From positions 27,269-91,268 of the forward strand of contig CALMMG010000002.1 of the NCBI GenBank assembly GCA_937868185.1: 64,000 bases of DNA, written 5' to 3'. Every line of letters begins with the position of its first letter. Position 1 is the first letter of the stretch. This DNA is from an uncultured Pseudomonadota bacterium. GTDB taxonomy: Bacteria; Desulfobacterota; Desulfobulbia; Desulfobulbales; Desulfurivibrionaceae. The notes under the pieces are model-generated. The model ran no database searches, had not been told where the DNA came from, and was given only the letters and a program-made list of their open reading frames with translations. Both the position numbers and the translations under genes were made by a program. Shown here piece by piece: positions 1 through 11,350 of this stretch.

Positions 1-503
1 TCTTGCAGCGGATGAACCGCAACTATAATGCCGCCACCTTTGCCACCGTCGTGGAAAACAGTGTGGCCCGCTTGCCCGATGTGGCCATCGGTGTGGATGT
101 GCTGGTTGGTTTTCCTGGCGAGGATGAGGGGGCTTTCCGCAACACCTATAACCTGATCGAGTCGCTGCCGGTGAGCTATCTTCATGTGTTCCCCTATTCG
201 AAAAGACCGGGAACCCCGGCCGCCACCATGCCTGATCAGGTGGTCAAGGCGGACAAAGAGGAAAGGGTTGCGCTCCTGAGGGATTTGGATCATAAAAAAC
301 GAACCGCTTTTTTCCGTCACCATTTGGGCAGTCTCCGACAGGTATTGGTGGAAAAACGCAAGCAGGGCTGCCTGTTGCGGGGCTATACCGACAATTATAT
401 CCCGGTTTCATTTGAGGGAAACAACGCCCTGGTGAACCAGCTGGTTCCGGTGCGTCTGGAAGAACTTATGGCAGACGGGGTGCTGGGTAAGGTTGTGACC
501 TGA
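1..503 (+). CDS. mtaB: tRNA t6A37 methylthiotransferase MtaB, C-terminal part
   Basis: Only the last 167 or so codons are in the window; the reading frame is open through base 1, so the 5' part lies outside. The visible part begins at the conserved radical-SAM segment with MNRNY, followed by the DVLVGFPGE motif and the LHVFPYSKRPGTPA stretch typical of MtaB/MiaB-family methylthiotransferases, then a short TRAM-like tail. The family adds a methylthio group to N6-threonylcarbamoyladenosine at tRNA position 37, using two 4Fe-4S clusters whose cysteines would lie upstream. MtaB is preferred over MiaB or RimO from the FPYSKRPGTPA wording. The gene stops 41 bases before cinA, on the same strand. 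Confidence 0.85.
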   Translation, partial: LQRMNRNYNAATFATVVENSVARLPDVAIGVDVLVGFPGEDEGAFRNTYNLIESLPVSYLHVFPYSKRPGTPAATMPDQVVKADKEERVALLRDLDHKKRTAFFRHHLGSLRQVLVEKRKQGCLLRGYTDNYIPVSFEGNNALVNQLVPVRLEELMADGVLGKVVT

Positions 504-544
504 TTGACGTGTTTTTAAAATAAAATATGTTGTAATAGGTTGTT

Positions 545-1807
545 ATGATTGGGGAAATAATTGCCATCGGCGATGAGCTCACCTCTGGGAGTGTGCTGAA
601 CACCACCAGCTATTTCGCGGCCAGCCATCTTTTTGCTGCAGGCCACGAGATGTTGGCCATGACCACCATCGGGGATGATCCGGAGGTCATTGGCCGCACC
701 TTGCAACAGGCTTTGCAACGGGCGGATTTTATTGTTGTCACCGGCGGCTTGGGCCCGACCACCGATGATTTGACCAATGCCGCAGTTTCTTCGGCCCTTG
801 ACCGGCCATCTACCTTTTATCCGGAAATATTCAAGAAAATCCAGGCGTATGGCACCAGTCTGCCGACTGGTCAGCAGCTCTCCCTGGAAAAACTCGCCTG
901 GCTGCCAGCGGGTGCCCATGCCCTGCACACGGAAGCAAAGATGGCCGGGTATTTTCTGGTTCAGGATGGCAAGCCCATCTTCTTTCTCCCAGGGGTGCCG
1001 CAGGAGATGAAGGATCTGCTCCTGGAAACGGTGATCACCCGGTTGGCTGTCTGGGAAGGCGAGGCGGTCCGTCAGGTGCGCCAGAAGGTGTACAAGGTGG
1101 TGGGGTTGGTTGAGTCGGAGATCAATCGGAAGCTAGCCCATCTTGAAGGCCGTGATCCACGGGTGCGGATTGGCTATTACCCAGTGTTTCCTGAGGTGCA
1201 TGTCAGTCTGACCGTTACCGGGCCTTCAAGTCAGGAGGTCGAGTCTGTTTTTAAGAAATATGACGGGCAGATGGCATCCTTTCTTGGTGATTGTTGTTAC
1301 GGTTCAGGGCGTGATACCCTGGAGGGCGTAGTGGGGAGCTTGCTTGCTGGGCGTGGCCAGACAGTGGCCGTGGCGGAATCGTGCACCGGTGGACTCATCG
1401 CTCATACCCTGACCAAAATCGCCGGGAGTTCCGCTTATTTTTCGGGAGGGGTGGTGGCCTACAGCGATGCCCTGAAGGAGCGGTTGCTCGGGGTCAGTCG
1501 GGAGATCATTTTGCGCTCTGGCGCGGTCAGTGCGGAAACCGCCAGGGCCATGGCCGAAGGGATGCGACGGGTGACCCCTGTTGACCATGCCCTTGCTGTT
1601 ACCGGCATTGCCGGACCCAGCGGTGGGAGCGAAGACAAACCTGTGGGCACGGTCTATTTCGGTCTGGCCAGCCCGGACAAGACCCAGACCTATCTCTTTC
1701 ATTTTTCCGGGGAGCGGACCCAGGTGCAGGCTCTGGCCAGTCAGACGGCGCTGGATCTTTTGCGTCGTCATCTGCTTGGTCTTGATAATGGATGCAGGAC
1801 AGTGTAA
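545..1807 (+). CDS. cinA: CinA-like competence/damage-inducible protein, nicotinamide-nucleotide amidase
   Basis: 420 residues, full length for two-domain CinA. The N-terminal molybdopterin-binding-like (COG1058) domain shows GDELTSG near residue 10, TGGLGPTTDDLT near 65-75 and FLPGVPQEM near 150. The C-terminal PncC-type amidase domain (about 260-415) shows AESCTGGL, the SGGVVAYS segment and a GIAGPSGGS loop. The family hydrolyses NMN to nicotinate mononucleotide and, in many members, ADP-ribose. It is followed 42 bases later by recA, and cinA-recA is a common gene pair. The start is the first ATG in the frame after mtaB. Confidence 0.93.
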   Translation: MIGEIIAIGDELTSGSVLNTTSYFAASHLFAAGHEMLAMTTIGDDPEVIGRTLQQALQRADFIVVTGGLGPTTDDLTNAAVSSALDRPSTFYPEIFKKIQAYGTSLPTGQQLSLEKLAWLPAGAHALHTEAKMAGYFLVQDGKPIFFLPGVPQEMKDLLLETVITRLAVWEGEAVRQVRQKVYKVVGLVESEINRKLAHLEGRDPRVRIGYYPVFPEVHVSLTVTGPSSQEVESVFKKYDGQMASFLGDCCYGSGRDTLEGVVGSLLAGRGQTVAVAESCTGGLIAHTLTKIAGSSAYFSGGVVAYSDALKERLLGVSREIILRSGAVSAETARAMAEGMRRVTPVDHALAVTGIAGPSGGSEDKPVGTVYFGLASPDKTQTYLFHFSGERTQVQALASQTALDLLRRHLLGLDNGCRTV

Positions 1808-1849
1808 AACGAACCGACGATAATTCATCCTACTTGGAGACTTAACAAC

Positions 1850-2890
1850 ATGGCCATTGCCGAAGATAAGAGCAAAACCCTTGATACCGCGATTTTTCAG
1901 ATACAGAAGCAGTTCGGCAAGGGATCGATCATGCGGCTCGGTACCGATGAGCGGGAAGCGGTGGCGGTCATATCGACTGGCAGCCTGAGTATCGATATTG
2001 CCACCGGGGTCGGCGGTGTGGCCCGGGGGAGGATAACGGAAATCTACGGGCCGGAATCTTCCGGGAAGACAACCTTGGCCCTGCATATTATCGCCGAGGC
2101 CCAGAAGGCCGGAGGCAGTGCCGCCTTCATCGATGCCGAGCATGCTCTGGACATCAGCTATGCCGAGCGCCTCGGGGTCAAGGTTGACGATCTTCTGGTC
2201 TCTCAGCCTGATTATGGTGAGCAGGCCTTGGAGATCGCTGAGATCCTTATTCGCAGCGGGGCGGTGGATGTCATTGTCGTGGACTCGGTGGCAGCCCTGG
2301 TGCCCAAGGCGGAGATTGACGGCAACGCCGGGGATTCCCATGTTGGCCTTCAAGCCAGACTTATGTCCCAGGCGATGCGCAAGCTCACCGGGGTGCTCAA
2401 ACGCACCAATACCGCGATCATCTTTATCAACCAGATCCGGATGAAGATCGGGGTCATGTTCGGGAGTCCGGAAACCACCACCGGCGGCAACGCCCTTAAG
2501 TTTTACAGCTCGCTTCGTCTCGATATCCGGCGGAAGGAAGCCATTAAAGACGGGCAGGAGGTGATCGGTAACCGGACCAAGGTCAAGGTGGTGAAAAACA
2601 AAATGGCCCCGCCCTTCAAGGAGGCGGAGTTCGACATTATCTATGGAGAAGGCGTTTCCAAGGTTGGGGATCTGCTCGATCTCGCAACGGCCCAAGATAT
2701 TGTCGAGAAAAGCGGCGCTTGGTATTCTTATAATGGCGAGCGCATCGGCCAGGGGAGGGAGAATTCCAAGCTCTTCCTGAAGGAGCATCCAGAGCTGTGC
2801 GATGATATTGAAAGAAAGGTGCGCCTGGGGTATGGTTTGCCAACGGTGGGTGAAAAAGGCCCGGTTGCAAAGGCTGCAGTAGCCGACTGA
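1850..2890 (+). CDS. recA: Recombinase RecA
   Basis: 346 residues, the usual RecA length. The Walker A motif GPESSGKTT is at residues 67-75, the [16 protein letters not shown] Walker B region is near 140-155, and the [21 protein letters not shown] stretch around loop L2 is intact. RecA forms the ATP-dependent filament for homologous recombination and stimulates LexA self-cleavage. A ribosome-binding site (cttggaga) precedes the ATG. I found no clear LexA box in the 42-base gap to cinA, so the two genes may be co-transcribed. The usual recX neighbour is absent; alaS follows directly. Confidence 0.98.
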   Translation: MAIAEDKSKTLDTAIFQIQKQFGKGSIMRLGTDEREAVAVISTGSLSIDIATGVGGVARGRITEIYGPESSGKTTLALHIIAEAQKAGGSAAFIDAEHALDISYAERLGVKVDDLLVSQPDYGEQALEIAEILIRSGAVDVIVVDSVAALVPKAEIDGNAGDSHVGLQARLMSQAMRKLTGVLKRTNTAIIFINQIRMKIGVMFGSPETTTGGNALKFYSSLRLDIRRKEAIKDGQEVIGNRTKVKVVKNKMAPPFKEAEFDIIYGEGVSKVGDLLDLATAQDIVEKSGAWYSYNGERIGQGRENSKLFLKEHPELCDDIERKVRLGYGLPTVGEKGPVAKAAVAD

Positions 2891-2918
2891 TTTGAGTGAG
2901 GCAGAAAATATTTTTTCA

Positions 2919-2948
2919 AGAAGCGGGATGCGCAGGCGTTCCGCTTCT
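2919..2948 (+). promoter_or_regulatory. Hairpin in the recA-alaS gap
   Basis: The arms AGAAGCGG (2919-2926) and CCGCTTCT (2941-2948) are perfectly complementary, and the pairing can continue inward through G-U and A-U pairs to a GCAG loop. There is no T-run after it, so it is not a normal intrinsic terminator. It sits 21 bases before the alaS ATG. It could be an mRNA processing or stability element or an attenuator; the function is unknown. Confidence 0.35.
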
Positions 2949-2969
2949 GTAATTTGAAGGAATGTACCA

Positions 2970-5618
2970 ATGACCGGAAACGACATACGCAAGCGATTTT
3001 TGACCTACTTTGCCGACAAGGGTCATACGGTGGTGGAAAGTTCTGGCTTAGTGCCCCACGACGACCCGACTCTGTTGTTCGTCAATGCCGGGATGGTCCA
3101 GTTTAAGCGAGTCTTCATGGGCGAGGACAAGCGTGACTACACGCGGGCCACAACCTGCCAGCGCTGTGTGCGAGCAGGCGGCAAGCATAATGATCTGGAG
3201 AATGTGGGCTACACTGCCCGCCACCATACCTTTTTCGAGATGCTCGGCAATTTTTCCTTTGGCGATTATTTCAAAAAAGACGCCATCCATTATGCCTGGG
3301 ATTTTCTCACCAAGGAGGTCGGGCTGGATCCGCAGAAGCTCTGGGTCTCGGTGTTTGACGACGATGATGAGGCCTTTGGACTCTGGGAAAAGGTCAAAGA
3401 TTTGCCCCAGGGCCGCATTGTTCGAATGGGGGAAAAGGACAACTTTTGGGCCATGGGCGACACCGGCCCCTGCGGCCCCTGCTCGGAGATCCACATCGAC
3501 CAGGGAGCGGAAGCGGGGTGCGGCAGGCCCGATTGCAAGCTCGGCTGTGACTGCGACCGGTTTCTGGAGATCTGGAATCTGGTGTTCATGCAGTTCAATC
3601 GGGGTGAAGACGGCACCCTGACCCCGCTGCCCAAGCCGAGCATCGACACCGGCATGGGCCTTGAGCGCATTGCCGCCGTGACCCAAGGGAAATTCACCAA
3701 CTACGATTCCGATCTGTTTGCCGGGATCATCGCCGCCATCGCCGGTGCTGCCGGAGTAAAATACGGAGAGGATACTGCGGTGAACACGGCTCTGCGGGTT
3801 ATCGCCGACCACAGCCGGGCCACCACCTTTCTCGTGGCCGACGGGGTGTTGCCTTCCAACGAGGGCCGGGGCTACGTGCTCCGTCGCATCATGCGTCGGG
3901 CCATCCGCTTTGGGCGTTCTCTCGGGTTGAAAAAACCCTTTTTGGCCGGAATCACCGAGGCGGTCATCGTCGAGATGGGCGAGGCCTATCCCCATCTTCA
4001 GGGGGCGCGGGAGCTCTTGGCCAAGGTGGTCTACAATGAGGAGGTGCGCTTCCTGGAAACCCTGGACCATGGTCTGGCCATGCTCCACCAGGAGATGAAG
4101 CGCTTGCAGGAGGGTGGTGAAAAGGAGGTGGCCGGGGAGTTCATCTTTAAGCTCTACGATACCTTCGGTTTTCCTGTGGACATCGTTAAGGATATCGCCA
4201 TTGAAAAGGGTATGCTGGCGGACGAGGTCGGATTCAATGCGGCCATGGAAGTGCAACGCAATCAATCCAAAAAATCATGGAAAGCCACTTCGCTGGCCGA
4301 AATGGGTCCAGGGGTTCGTGCCTTGCTGGACAAGGGGGTGCGCACCCGGTTTGTCGGTTACGAGACGCGGCACCAACGAGGGATCATCAGCGGGCTGGTG
4401 AGCGCTGGCGGCGTCAGCCTTGAACAGGTGGGAACCGGAGAGCAGTTCTCCCTGGTTTGCCCGGAAACCCCGTTTTATGCCGAGTCCGGTGGGCAGAGTG
4501 GCGACCGGGGCATGATCATTGGGCCGCAGGGCAAGGTCAGGGTGGAAAATACCGTGGCCGTGGGGGATGGGCTCATTCTTCATCAGGCCGAGGTTATCGA
4601 GGGCAGTCTGGCCCTTGGCGAGACCGTCGAGCTCAAGGTGGCGGAAGGCCAGCGTCAGCGCACGGCCAATAATCATACGGCGACCCATCTCTTGCAGGCT
4701 GCTCTGCGCGAGGTGTTGGGCGAGCATGTGAAGCAGGCCGGCTCCCTGGTCAATCCGCAGCGACTCCGCTTTGATTTTACCCATTTTTCGCCCCTCACCC
4801 GTGAAGAGCTTGCCCGGGTGGAAAAGATTGTCAATGCGGCTATTCGGGCCAATGCCCAAGTGTCCACCGCAGTGCTTGACCGGGAGGAAGCCATTAAAGG
4901 CGGGGCCACGGCCCTGTTTGGCGAGAAATATGAGGCCAGTGTCCGGGTTGTTTCCGTGGGGGACATCAGTAAAGAGTTGTGCGGTGGTACCCATGTGGGC
5001 GGGACCGGGGAGATCGGTCTGTTTAAGATCCTGACGGAAAGCGGCATAGCCGCTGGAGTGCGCCGGATCGAGGCGGTAACAGGCCCTGGCGCCATGGAGC
5101 GCTTCCAGCAGATCGAGGCGCAGCTGGGAATGCTTGCGGCAAAACTTAAGACCTCCCCGGAGGAATTGCTCGGTAAACTGGAAAAAATGCTGGCCCGCCA
5201 GAAAGAGCTGGAGCGGGAAGTGAGCCGGTTGACCGCGAATCTTTCCGTTAATGATTTGGAGTCCATGCTTGGCAACGCCCAGGAGATCGCTGGGGTAAAA
5301 GTGGTCATCGCCCAGATCGCCATGGATTCCGCGAAAACTATGCGGGAGGTCGGCGATAAGGTGCGGGACGGACTGGGGAGCGGTATCGCTGTTTTAGGTG
5401 GTGTTTTTGAAGGAAAGGTGAGCCTATTGGCCATGGTCACCAAGGATTTGAATACCCGGTTCCATGCTGGTCAGATTGTGAAAGAGGTGGCGGCCATGGT
5501 GGGCGGGAGCGGGGGCGGACGAGCTGACATGGCTCAGGCTGGGGGAACCATGGCGGATAAATTGCCAGAGGCGCTTTTGGCGGTGCCTGGCATCATTATC
5601 GGGCAGGGAAGCAAATAA
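2970..5618 (+). CDS. alaS: Alanine--tRNA ligase
   Basis: 882 residues, full length. It opens with the class II aminoacylation core (RKRFLTYFADKGHT, the ARHHTFFEMLGNFSFGDYF stretch and the GMGLERI motif). The editing domain carries HTATH near residue 570 and the CGGTH zinc-ligand motif near 670. A C-terminal coiled-coil segment and a DHHA1 domain ending in GGSGGGRADMAQAGG complete the protein. It charges tRNA-Ala and hydrolyses mischarged Ser- or Gly-tRNA-Ala. It follows recA by 79 bases on the same strand; recX, which often lies between the two, is missing here. Confidence 0.97.
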   Translation: MTGNDIRKRFLTYFADKGHTVVESSGLVPHDDPTLLFVNAGMVQFKRVFMGEDKRDYTRATTCQRCVRAGGKHNDLENVGYTARHHTFFEMLGNFSFGDYFKKDAIHYAWDFLTKEVGLDPQKLWVSVFDDDDEAFGLWEKVKDLPQGRIVRMGEKDNFWAMGDTGPCGPCSEIHIDQGAEAGCGRPDCKLGCDCDRFLEIWNLVFMQFNRGEDGTLTPLPKPSIDTGMGLERIAAVTQGKFTNYDSDLFAGIIAAIAGAAGVKYGEDTAVNTALRVIADHSRATTFLVADGVLPSNEGRGYVLRRIMRRAIRFGRSLGLKKPFLAGITEAVIVEMGEAYPHLQGARELLAKVVYNEEVRFLETLDHGLAMLHQEMKRLQEGGEKEVAGEFIFKLYDTFGFPVDIVKDIAIEKGMLADEVGFNAAMEVQRNQSKKSWKATSLAEMGPGVRALLDKGVRTRFVGYETRHQRGIISGLVSAGGVSLEQVGTGEQFSLVCPETPFYAESGGQSGDRGMIIGPQGKVRVENTVAVGDGLILHQAEVIEGSLALGETVELKVAEGQRQRTANNHTATHLLQAALREVLGEHVKQAGSLVNPQRLRFDFTHFSPLTREELARVEKIVNAAIRANAQVSTAVLDREEAIKGGATALFGEKYEASVRVVSVGDISKELCGGTHVGGTGEIGLFKILTESGIAAGVRRIEAVTGPGAMERFQQIEAQLGMLAAKLKTSPEELLGKLEKMLARQKELEREVSRLTANLSVNDLESMLGNAQEIAGVKVVIAQIAMDSAKTMREVGDKVRDGLGSGIAVLGGVFEGKVSLLAMVTKDLNTRFHAGQIVKEVAAMVGGSGGGRADMAQAGGTMADKLPEALLAVPGIIIGQGSK

Positions 5619-5694
5619 TACCAACTACCTGTTGGGTTCAATTTCTGGAGAAATACTCAGGGAGAAAACCGGGAAAAAGCAGCGGGGAAATGTA

Positions 5695-5723
5695 TTGACA
5701 TGCAAAAAAAATTCGATTAGAAC
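5695..5723 (+). promoter_or_regulatory. Predicted sigma70 promoter of the ATP synthase operon
   Basis: A perfect -35 box TTGACA (5695-5700) is separated by exactly 17 bases from TAGAAC (5718-5723), a fair -10. The 195-base gap between alaS and atpF' is AT-rich, unlike the surrounding genes. The expected transcription start is near 5730, leaving a leader of about 85 bases. This is a sequence-only prediction. Confidence 0.5.
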
Positions 5724-5735
5724 CGTTCAATTGTT

Positions 5736-5753
5736 AATGAATCGGGATTCATT
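5736..5753 (+). promoter_or_regulatory. Operator-like palindrome near the predicted atp transcription start
   Basis: The arms AATGAATC and GATTCATT are a perfect 8+2+8 inverted repeat (centre GG). It lies about 12 bases downstream of the predicted -10 box, so it would cover roughly +6 to +24. That is a classic repressor position; as RNA it would form a hairpin close to the 5' end of the atp transcript. Confidence 0.4.
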
Positions 5754-5813
5754 TCATACGCACATACTAAGAATTTTTTATATATTAATTGTAAAGAAAA
5801 ACGGGGGCCAGTA

Positions 5814-6239
5814 ATGATTACCATCGACCTGACCATGCTCATTCAGATTGCCAATATGCTCTTGCTTATTGTCGTCCTGAATGCAGTCTTGTACAAACCG
5901 ATTCGCTCAATCATTGAAGAGCGACAGAAGAAGATCGGCGGCCTTGATGAGGGCATTGATCAATTCAAGAAGAATGCTGTGTTGCGGCAAGATGAGTTTG
6001 GCCAGAAGATGAAGGATGCCAGGATCAGAGCTAAAAAAGAGTTTGAAGCTGCTCGAAATGCAGCTCTTGCCGAAAGTACGGAAAAATTGGCTGGTGTCCG
6101 CAAGGAGGTTGACGCGCAGAAAACCGGGCAACTTGCTGAAATAGAAAAGCAGTTTGCCGTAGCCCAGTCCGAGCTGCAGGGGCAGATTTCTGGTTTTGCC
6201 AGCGAAATGGCGGGCAAGGTTTTGGGGAGGGCTCTGTAA
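5814..6239 (+). CDS. atpF': F0F1 ATP synthase subunit b' (AtpF')
   Basis: 141 residues. An N-terminal membrane segment (about residues 5-25, rich in L, I, V) is followed by VLYKPIRSIIEERQKKI and a long charged alpha-helical stalk, the layout of F-type b/b' subunits. The stalk dimerises with the second b subunit encoded directly downstream and ties F1 to F0 as the peripheral stator. It ends at base 6239 and the next ATG is base 6240, so the two b-type genes abut. Shorter than AtpF and without a signal-like extension, it fits b'. Confidence 0.88.
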   Translation: MITIDLTMLIQIANMLLLIVVLNAVLYKPIRSIIEERQKKIGGLDEGIDQFKKNAVLRQDEFGQKMKDARIRAKKEFEAARNAALAESTEKLAGVRKEVDAQKTGQLAEIEKQFAVAQSELQGQISGFASEMAGKVLGRAL

Positions 6240-6839
6240 ATGAAGAAACTATCTTGGAAAAAAACCGGAACTACCGCATTGTCTGTACTGGTGGTGCTGA
6301 GCTTTGCCGCAGCGGCATATGCCTCCGAAGCCGGTGGACACAGCGCGGCCATTCCTAGAGAGAAATGGCTGGATCTCTTGTACCGAACCACGAACTTCGC
6401 TGGTCTGGCCTTTATTCTGGTGTTCTTTCTGAAGAAACCCTTTGCCGATGGCTTGAGTAGTCGGCGGGATGGGATTAAAGATCAACTTGAGGCCCTGGAG
6501 TCCAGAAAGGCCGAAGCAGAGCAGATGTATAAAGAGGCCGAGGCCAAGCTTGCCAGGCTCGATGATGAGGTGAATGCCATCATTACCGAAGCGGTTAAGC
6601 AGGGAGAGGCAGAGAAGGCAAAGATCATTACCGATGCCGAACGCAATGCCGGGGATATCAAGCGGCAGGCAGAGATGGCGGTGGCCCATGAGCTTGCCGA
6701 GGCCAAGACCCGACTGAAGGGTGAGATTGCCGAACAAGCTGTGCTGCTGGCGGAAGAGCTGGTTAAAAAGAATATTCAGCCTGCGGATCAGAGCAGGATG
6801 GTTGAGCTGTCTCTTGATAAGGTGGGAGGTATTCAGTGA
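6240..6839 (+). CDS. atpF: F0F1 ATP synthase subunit b
   Basis: 199 residues. The N-terminus has an extra hydrophobic segment (about 10-30) that looks like a cleavable signal, then AIPREKWLDLLYRTTNFAGLAFILVFFLKKPF, the true membrane anchor, then a long coiled-coil stator helix. An extra leader before the anchor is common in deltaproteobacterial b subunits. The last bases overlap the next gene as GTGA (6836-6839), a translational coupling signature. It pairs with AtpF' to form a heterodimeric peripheral stalk. Confidence 0.9.
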   Translation: MKKLSWKKTGTTALSVLVVLSFAAAAYASEAGGHSAAIPREKWLDLLYRTTNFAGLAFILVFFLKKPFADGLSSRRDGIKDQLEALESRKAEAEQMYKEAEAKLARLDDEVNAIITEAVKQGEAEKAKIITDAERNAGDIKRQAEMAVAHELAEAKTRLKGEIAEQAVLLAEELVKKNIQPADQSRMVELSLDKVGGIQ

Positions 6840-7381
6840 AGAATACAGTATTAGCCAAACGGTACGCCAAGGCGCTGTTTGCTGTCGGTAAGGAAGGAAA
6901 TGCCTTCGCGGATTTCACCAAGACCCTCAATGCCATGGCCGAGCTCTTTGCCGGCATGCCCGAGGTTTCCGATGCCCTGACCAACCCGCTCTATCCGGTT
7001 GAGGCGCGGGAAAAGGTTATGGAGCATCTTTTGGCTTCCATGCAGGTTTCTCAGGTTCTGGGCAATTTTTTCAAGCTGCTGGTGCAGAAAAAACGTGCGA
7101 ATATCCTGCCCGACATCGCCACGGTATTTCAGGCGATGGTCGATGCGGATAACAATATGTGTCAGGGGACGGTGGTTTCGGCCATGGAGCTGACCCCAGA
7201 ACTCAGTGCAAAGGTTAAGGCAACATTGGAAAAAATAACCGGCAAGCAGGTCGTCCTTACGGCCCAGGTCGATCCGTCCATTATCGGTGGGATCGTGGCC
7301 AAGGTCGGTGATTTGGTGCTCGATGGAAGCATCCGATCACAGCTGGCTGGTTTAAAAGAATCCATTAAGGGGAGTGAATAA
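6836..7381 (+). CDS. atpH: F0F1 ATP synthase subunit delta
   Basis: 181 residues with a GTG start inside the atpF stop region. The N-terminal AKRYAKALF is the delta/OSCP signature, and the C-terminal part holds [22 protein letters not shown], the conserved OSCP region. Delta sits on top of the F1 head and binds the b stalk. It is placed between b and alpha as in standard atp operons; only 5 bases separate it from atpA. Confidence 0.94.
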   Translation: MKNTVLAKRYAKALFAVGKEGNAFADFTKTLNAMAELFAGMPEVSDALTNPLYPVEAREKVMEHLLASMQVSQVLGNFFKLLVQKKRANILPDIATVFQAMVDADNNMCQGTVVSAMELTPELSAKVKATLEKITGKQVVLTAQVDPSIIGGIVAKVGDLVLDGSIRSQLAGLKESIKGSE

Positions 7382-7386
7382 GACAA

Positions 7387-8910
7387 ATGCAGATCAAAGC
7401 CGAAGAGATCAGTCAAATCATCAAGGGGCAGATCAAGGATTACGAAAGTAAAGTTGATCTGAGTGAAACCGGCACCGTAATCTCCGTTGGTGACGGTATC
7501 GCTCGTGTGTACGGGGTTGAGAAGTGCATGGCCATGGAGCTGCTGGAGTTTCCCGGCGGCGTTCTGGGCATCGCCTTGAACCTTGAAGCGGACAACGTTG
7601 GTTGTGCGCTTCTTGGTGACGTGCGGAAGATCAAGGAAGGCGACACCGTAAAACGGACTGGCCGTATTGCAGAGGTTCCTGTCGGTCCTGAGATGGAAGG
7701 CCGCGTTGTTGACGGCGTGGGTACCCCCATCGACGGGCAGGGTCCGCTCAATGCCAAGCACTCCTCCAAGATCGAGGTTTTGGCTCCCGGCGTTATCGCC
7801 AGAAAGTCTGTTCACGAGCCCTGCTACACCGGCGCTAAGGCGGTTGACGCCATGACCCCGGTTGGCCGTGGCCAACGTGAGTTGGTCATCGGCGATCGTC
7901 AGATCGGCAAGACCGCTCTCTGCGTTGATGCGATTATCGCCCAGAAATACACCGACGTGCACTGCGTCTATGTGGCCATCGGCCAGAAGAAATCAACGGT
8001 GGCCTTGGTTGTTGAGGCCCTCCGTAAGCATGGCGCCATGGAATATACCACCGTGGTCGCCGCCTGCGCCTCCGATCCGGCACCCATGCAGTATGTCGCC
8101 GCTTTTGCCGGTTGCGCCATGGGTGAGTACTTCCGTGACAATGGCCAGCACGCGCTGATCATCTATGACGATCTTTCCAAGCAGGCGGTATCCTACCGTG
8201 AGCTCTCCCTGCTCCTTCGTCGTCCGCCGGGTCGTGAAGCATACCCCGGTGACATCTTCTTCAACCACTCCCGTCTGCTGGAGCGTTCTTGTAAGGTGAA
8301 CGATGCCCTGGGCGCCGGTTCTCTTACCGCCCTGCCCATCATCGAGACCCAGGCCGGTGATGTTTCTGCCTTTATTCCCACCAACGTTATCTCCATCACC
8401 GATGGTCAGGTTTACCTTGAGCCCAACCTCTTCTTCGCCGGTGTTCGTCCCGCGATCAACGTCGGTCTCTCCGTATCCCGCGTAGGTGGTGCGGCCCAGG
8501 TTAAGGCCATGAAGCAGGTTGCCGGTACCCTTCGTCTGGATCTGGCCCAGTATCGTGAGCTCGCTGCCTTTGCAGGTTTTGGTTCCGATCTTGATGCCGC
8601 CACCCAGGCGCAGTTGACCCGTGGCGCCCGTCTGGTTGAGATCCTGAAGCAGCCCCAGTATCAGCCGCTGCCCATGGAAAAACAGATCTGCATCCTCTTT
8701 GCCGGTACCCGTGGCTATCTCGATACCCTGCCTGTTGATTCCTTGGCTGAGTATGAGCAGCAGCTCTATGCCCATATCGAGAAAAACCAGCCGAGCATCT
8801 ACGATGACCTGAAAGAGAAGCAGGCCATTGATGCCGCTCTGGAAGAGAAGATCAGGGCCACTTTGCAGGCTTTCGGGGAATCTTTCAAGGCTGCCAAAGG
8901 CCTTAAATAA
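7387..8910 (+). CDS. atpA: F0F1 ATP synthase subunit alpha
   Basis: 507 residues, normal length. The P-loop GDRQIGKT is at residues 169-176; the [29 protein letters not shown] segment with the catalytic-site arginine region follows, and the C-terminal helical domain ends in FKAAKGLK. Alpha forms the non-catalytic nucleotide sites of the F1 hexamer. Codon use looks more biased to C-ending codons than in the flanking stalk genes, as expected for a highly expressed subunit. It is followed by atpG after 15 bases. Confidence 0.98.
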   Translation: MQIKAEEISQIIKGQIKDYESKVDLSETGTVISVGDGIARVYGVEKCMAMELLEFPGGVLGIALNLEADNVGCALLGDVRKIKEGDTVKRTGRIAEVPVGPEMEGRVVDGVGTPIDGQGPLNAKHSSKIEVLAPGVIARKSVHEPCYTGAKAVDAMTPVGRGQRELVIGDRQIGKTALCVDAIIAQKYTDVHCVYVAIGQKKSTVALVVEALRKHGAMEYTTVVAACASDPAPMQYVAAFAGCAMGEYFRDNGQHALIIYDDLSKQAVSYRELSLLLRRPPGREAYPGDIFFNHSRLLERSCKVNDALGAGSLTALPIIETQAGDVSAFIPTNVISITDGQVYLEPNLFFAGVRPAINVGLSVSRVGGAAQVKAMKQVAGTLRLDLAQYRELAAFAGFGSDLDAATQAQLTRGARLVEILKQPQYQPLPMEKQICILFAGTRGYLDTLPVDSLAEYEQQLYAHIEKNQPSIYDDLKEKQAIDAALEEKIRATLQAFGESFKAAKGLK

Positions 8911-8925
8911 GGGGGGTAAGGTCTC

Positions 8926-9798
8926 ATGCCGAGCCTAAAAGATGTAAAAACAAAGATTGGTGGGGTAAAGAAGACTGCCCAGATCACCAAGGCCATGAAT
9001 ATGGTTGCTGCGGCCAAGCTTCGCGGGGCGCAGCAGAAGATGGAAGATTTTCGTTCCTATGCCGAGAAGTTCAACGCGGCGATGGGGAATCTTTCTTCTG
9101 CCATGGATTCCGGCGCGTTTCCCCTTATGGAGAAGCGTGAAGTCAAGACCGTGGAGATTCTGGTGGTTACCTCGGATCGTGGCCTGTGCGGAAGTTTTAA
9201 CGCCCATATCATGAAAATGACAGACAAGCTCATTGCCAAGCTCGAGTCCGAGGGTAAGAAGGTTTCCCTGGTGTGTGTAGGCAAGAAGGGCGCCAGCTAT
9301 TTTCGTAAAACCGGCAAGATTCGGCAGCGGTACACCGACCTGATGGGCACCTTCCAGATGTTCAATGCTCGGACCATCGCCCAGGATATTGCCGGAAACT
9401 TTTTGGCCGGTGACAGCGATGAAGTTCGCATCGTCTTCGGGAAATTTAAAAGCGTTGCCGTGCAGCGTCCTGCTGAGCAGATGTTTCTGCCCATCCAGCC
9501 GGATGTAGTGGCGGCAACGGGGGTAACTTCTTCGGCTGCCGGGTCCTACATCTATGAGCCGAGCACCGAGGAGATCATGGAAGTGCTGTTGCCGCTCTAC
9601 ATGAATGTCATGGTTTACCATGCCATGCTTGAAGTCAGCGCCAGCGAGCATGCTGCTCGGATGAGCGCCATGGATAACGCCACCAACGCTTGTAAGGATA
9701 TAATTCACAGCCTGACCCTGATTTATAACAAGGCGCGGCAGGCTGGTATCACCGCGGAATTGATGGATATTGTCGGCGGTGCCGAGGCTTTGAAGTAA
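8926..9798 (+). CDS. atpG: F0F1 ATP synthase subunit gamma
   Basis: 290 residues. The N-terminus SLKDVKTKIGGVKKTAQITKAMNMVAAAKL is the gamma-subunit coiled-coil shaft, TSDRGLCGSFNA lies near residue 85, and the C-terminal shaft helix includes EHAARMSAMDNATNA. Gamma is the rotating central stalk that couples proton flow to catalysis. The GGGG-rich site in front of ATG 8926 is a good ribosome-binding site. atpD follows after 73 bases. Confidence 0.97.
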   Translation: MPSLKDVKTKIGGVKKTAQITKAMNMVAAAKLRGAQQKMEDFRSYAEKFNAAMGNLSSAMDSGAFPLMEKREVKTVEILVVTSDRGLCGSFNAHIMKMTDKLIAKLESEGKKVSLVCVGKKGASYFRKTGKIRQRYTDLMGTFQMFNARTIAQDIAGNFLAGDSDEVRIVFGKFKSVAVQRPAEQMFLPIQPDVVAATGVTSSAAGSYIYEPSTEEIMEVLLPLYMNVMVYHAMLEVSASEHAARMSAMDNATNACKDIIHSLTLIYNKARQAGITAELMDIVGGAEALK

Positions 9799-9859
9799 CC
9801 AGGTGAAATCAGGCTGATTCATTCAGCTGTCATAGATTGTCAACGTAAGTACTAGCTGA

Positions 9860-11293
<1,434 letters not shown>

Positions 11294-11350
11294 GGAATTG
11301 ACTGACTTGCCGGTCCCATGGCGGGATCGGTGAGGACTTGAGGATTACCC

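Noticed and set aside
1304-2992. 562-codon open frame on the minus strand
   Set aside because: Antisense to cinA and recA, no family match, produced by GC-rich third positions.
5632-5814. 60-codon open frame before atpF'
   Set aside because: It covers the AT-rich promoter region with a good TTGACA box, and the translation looks like random sequence.
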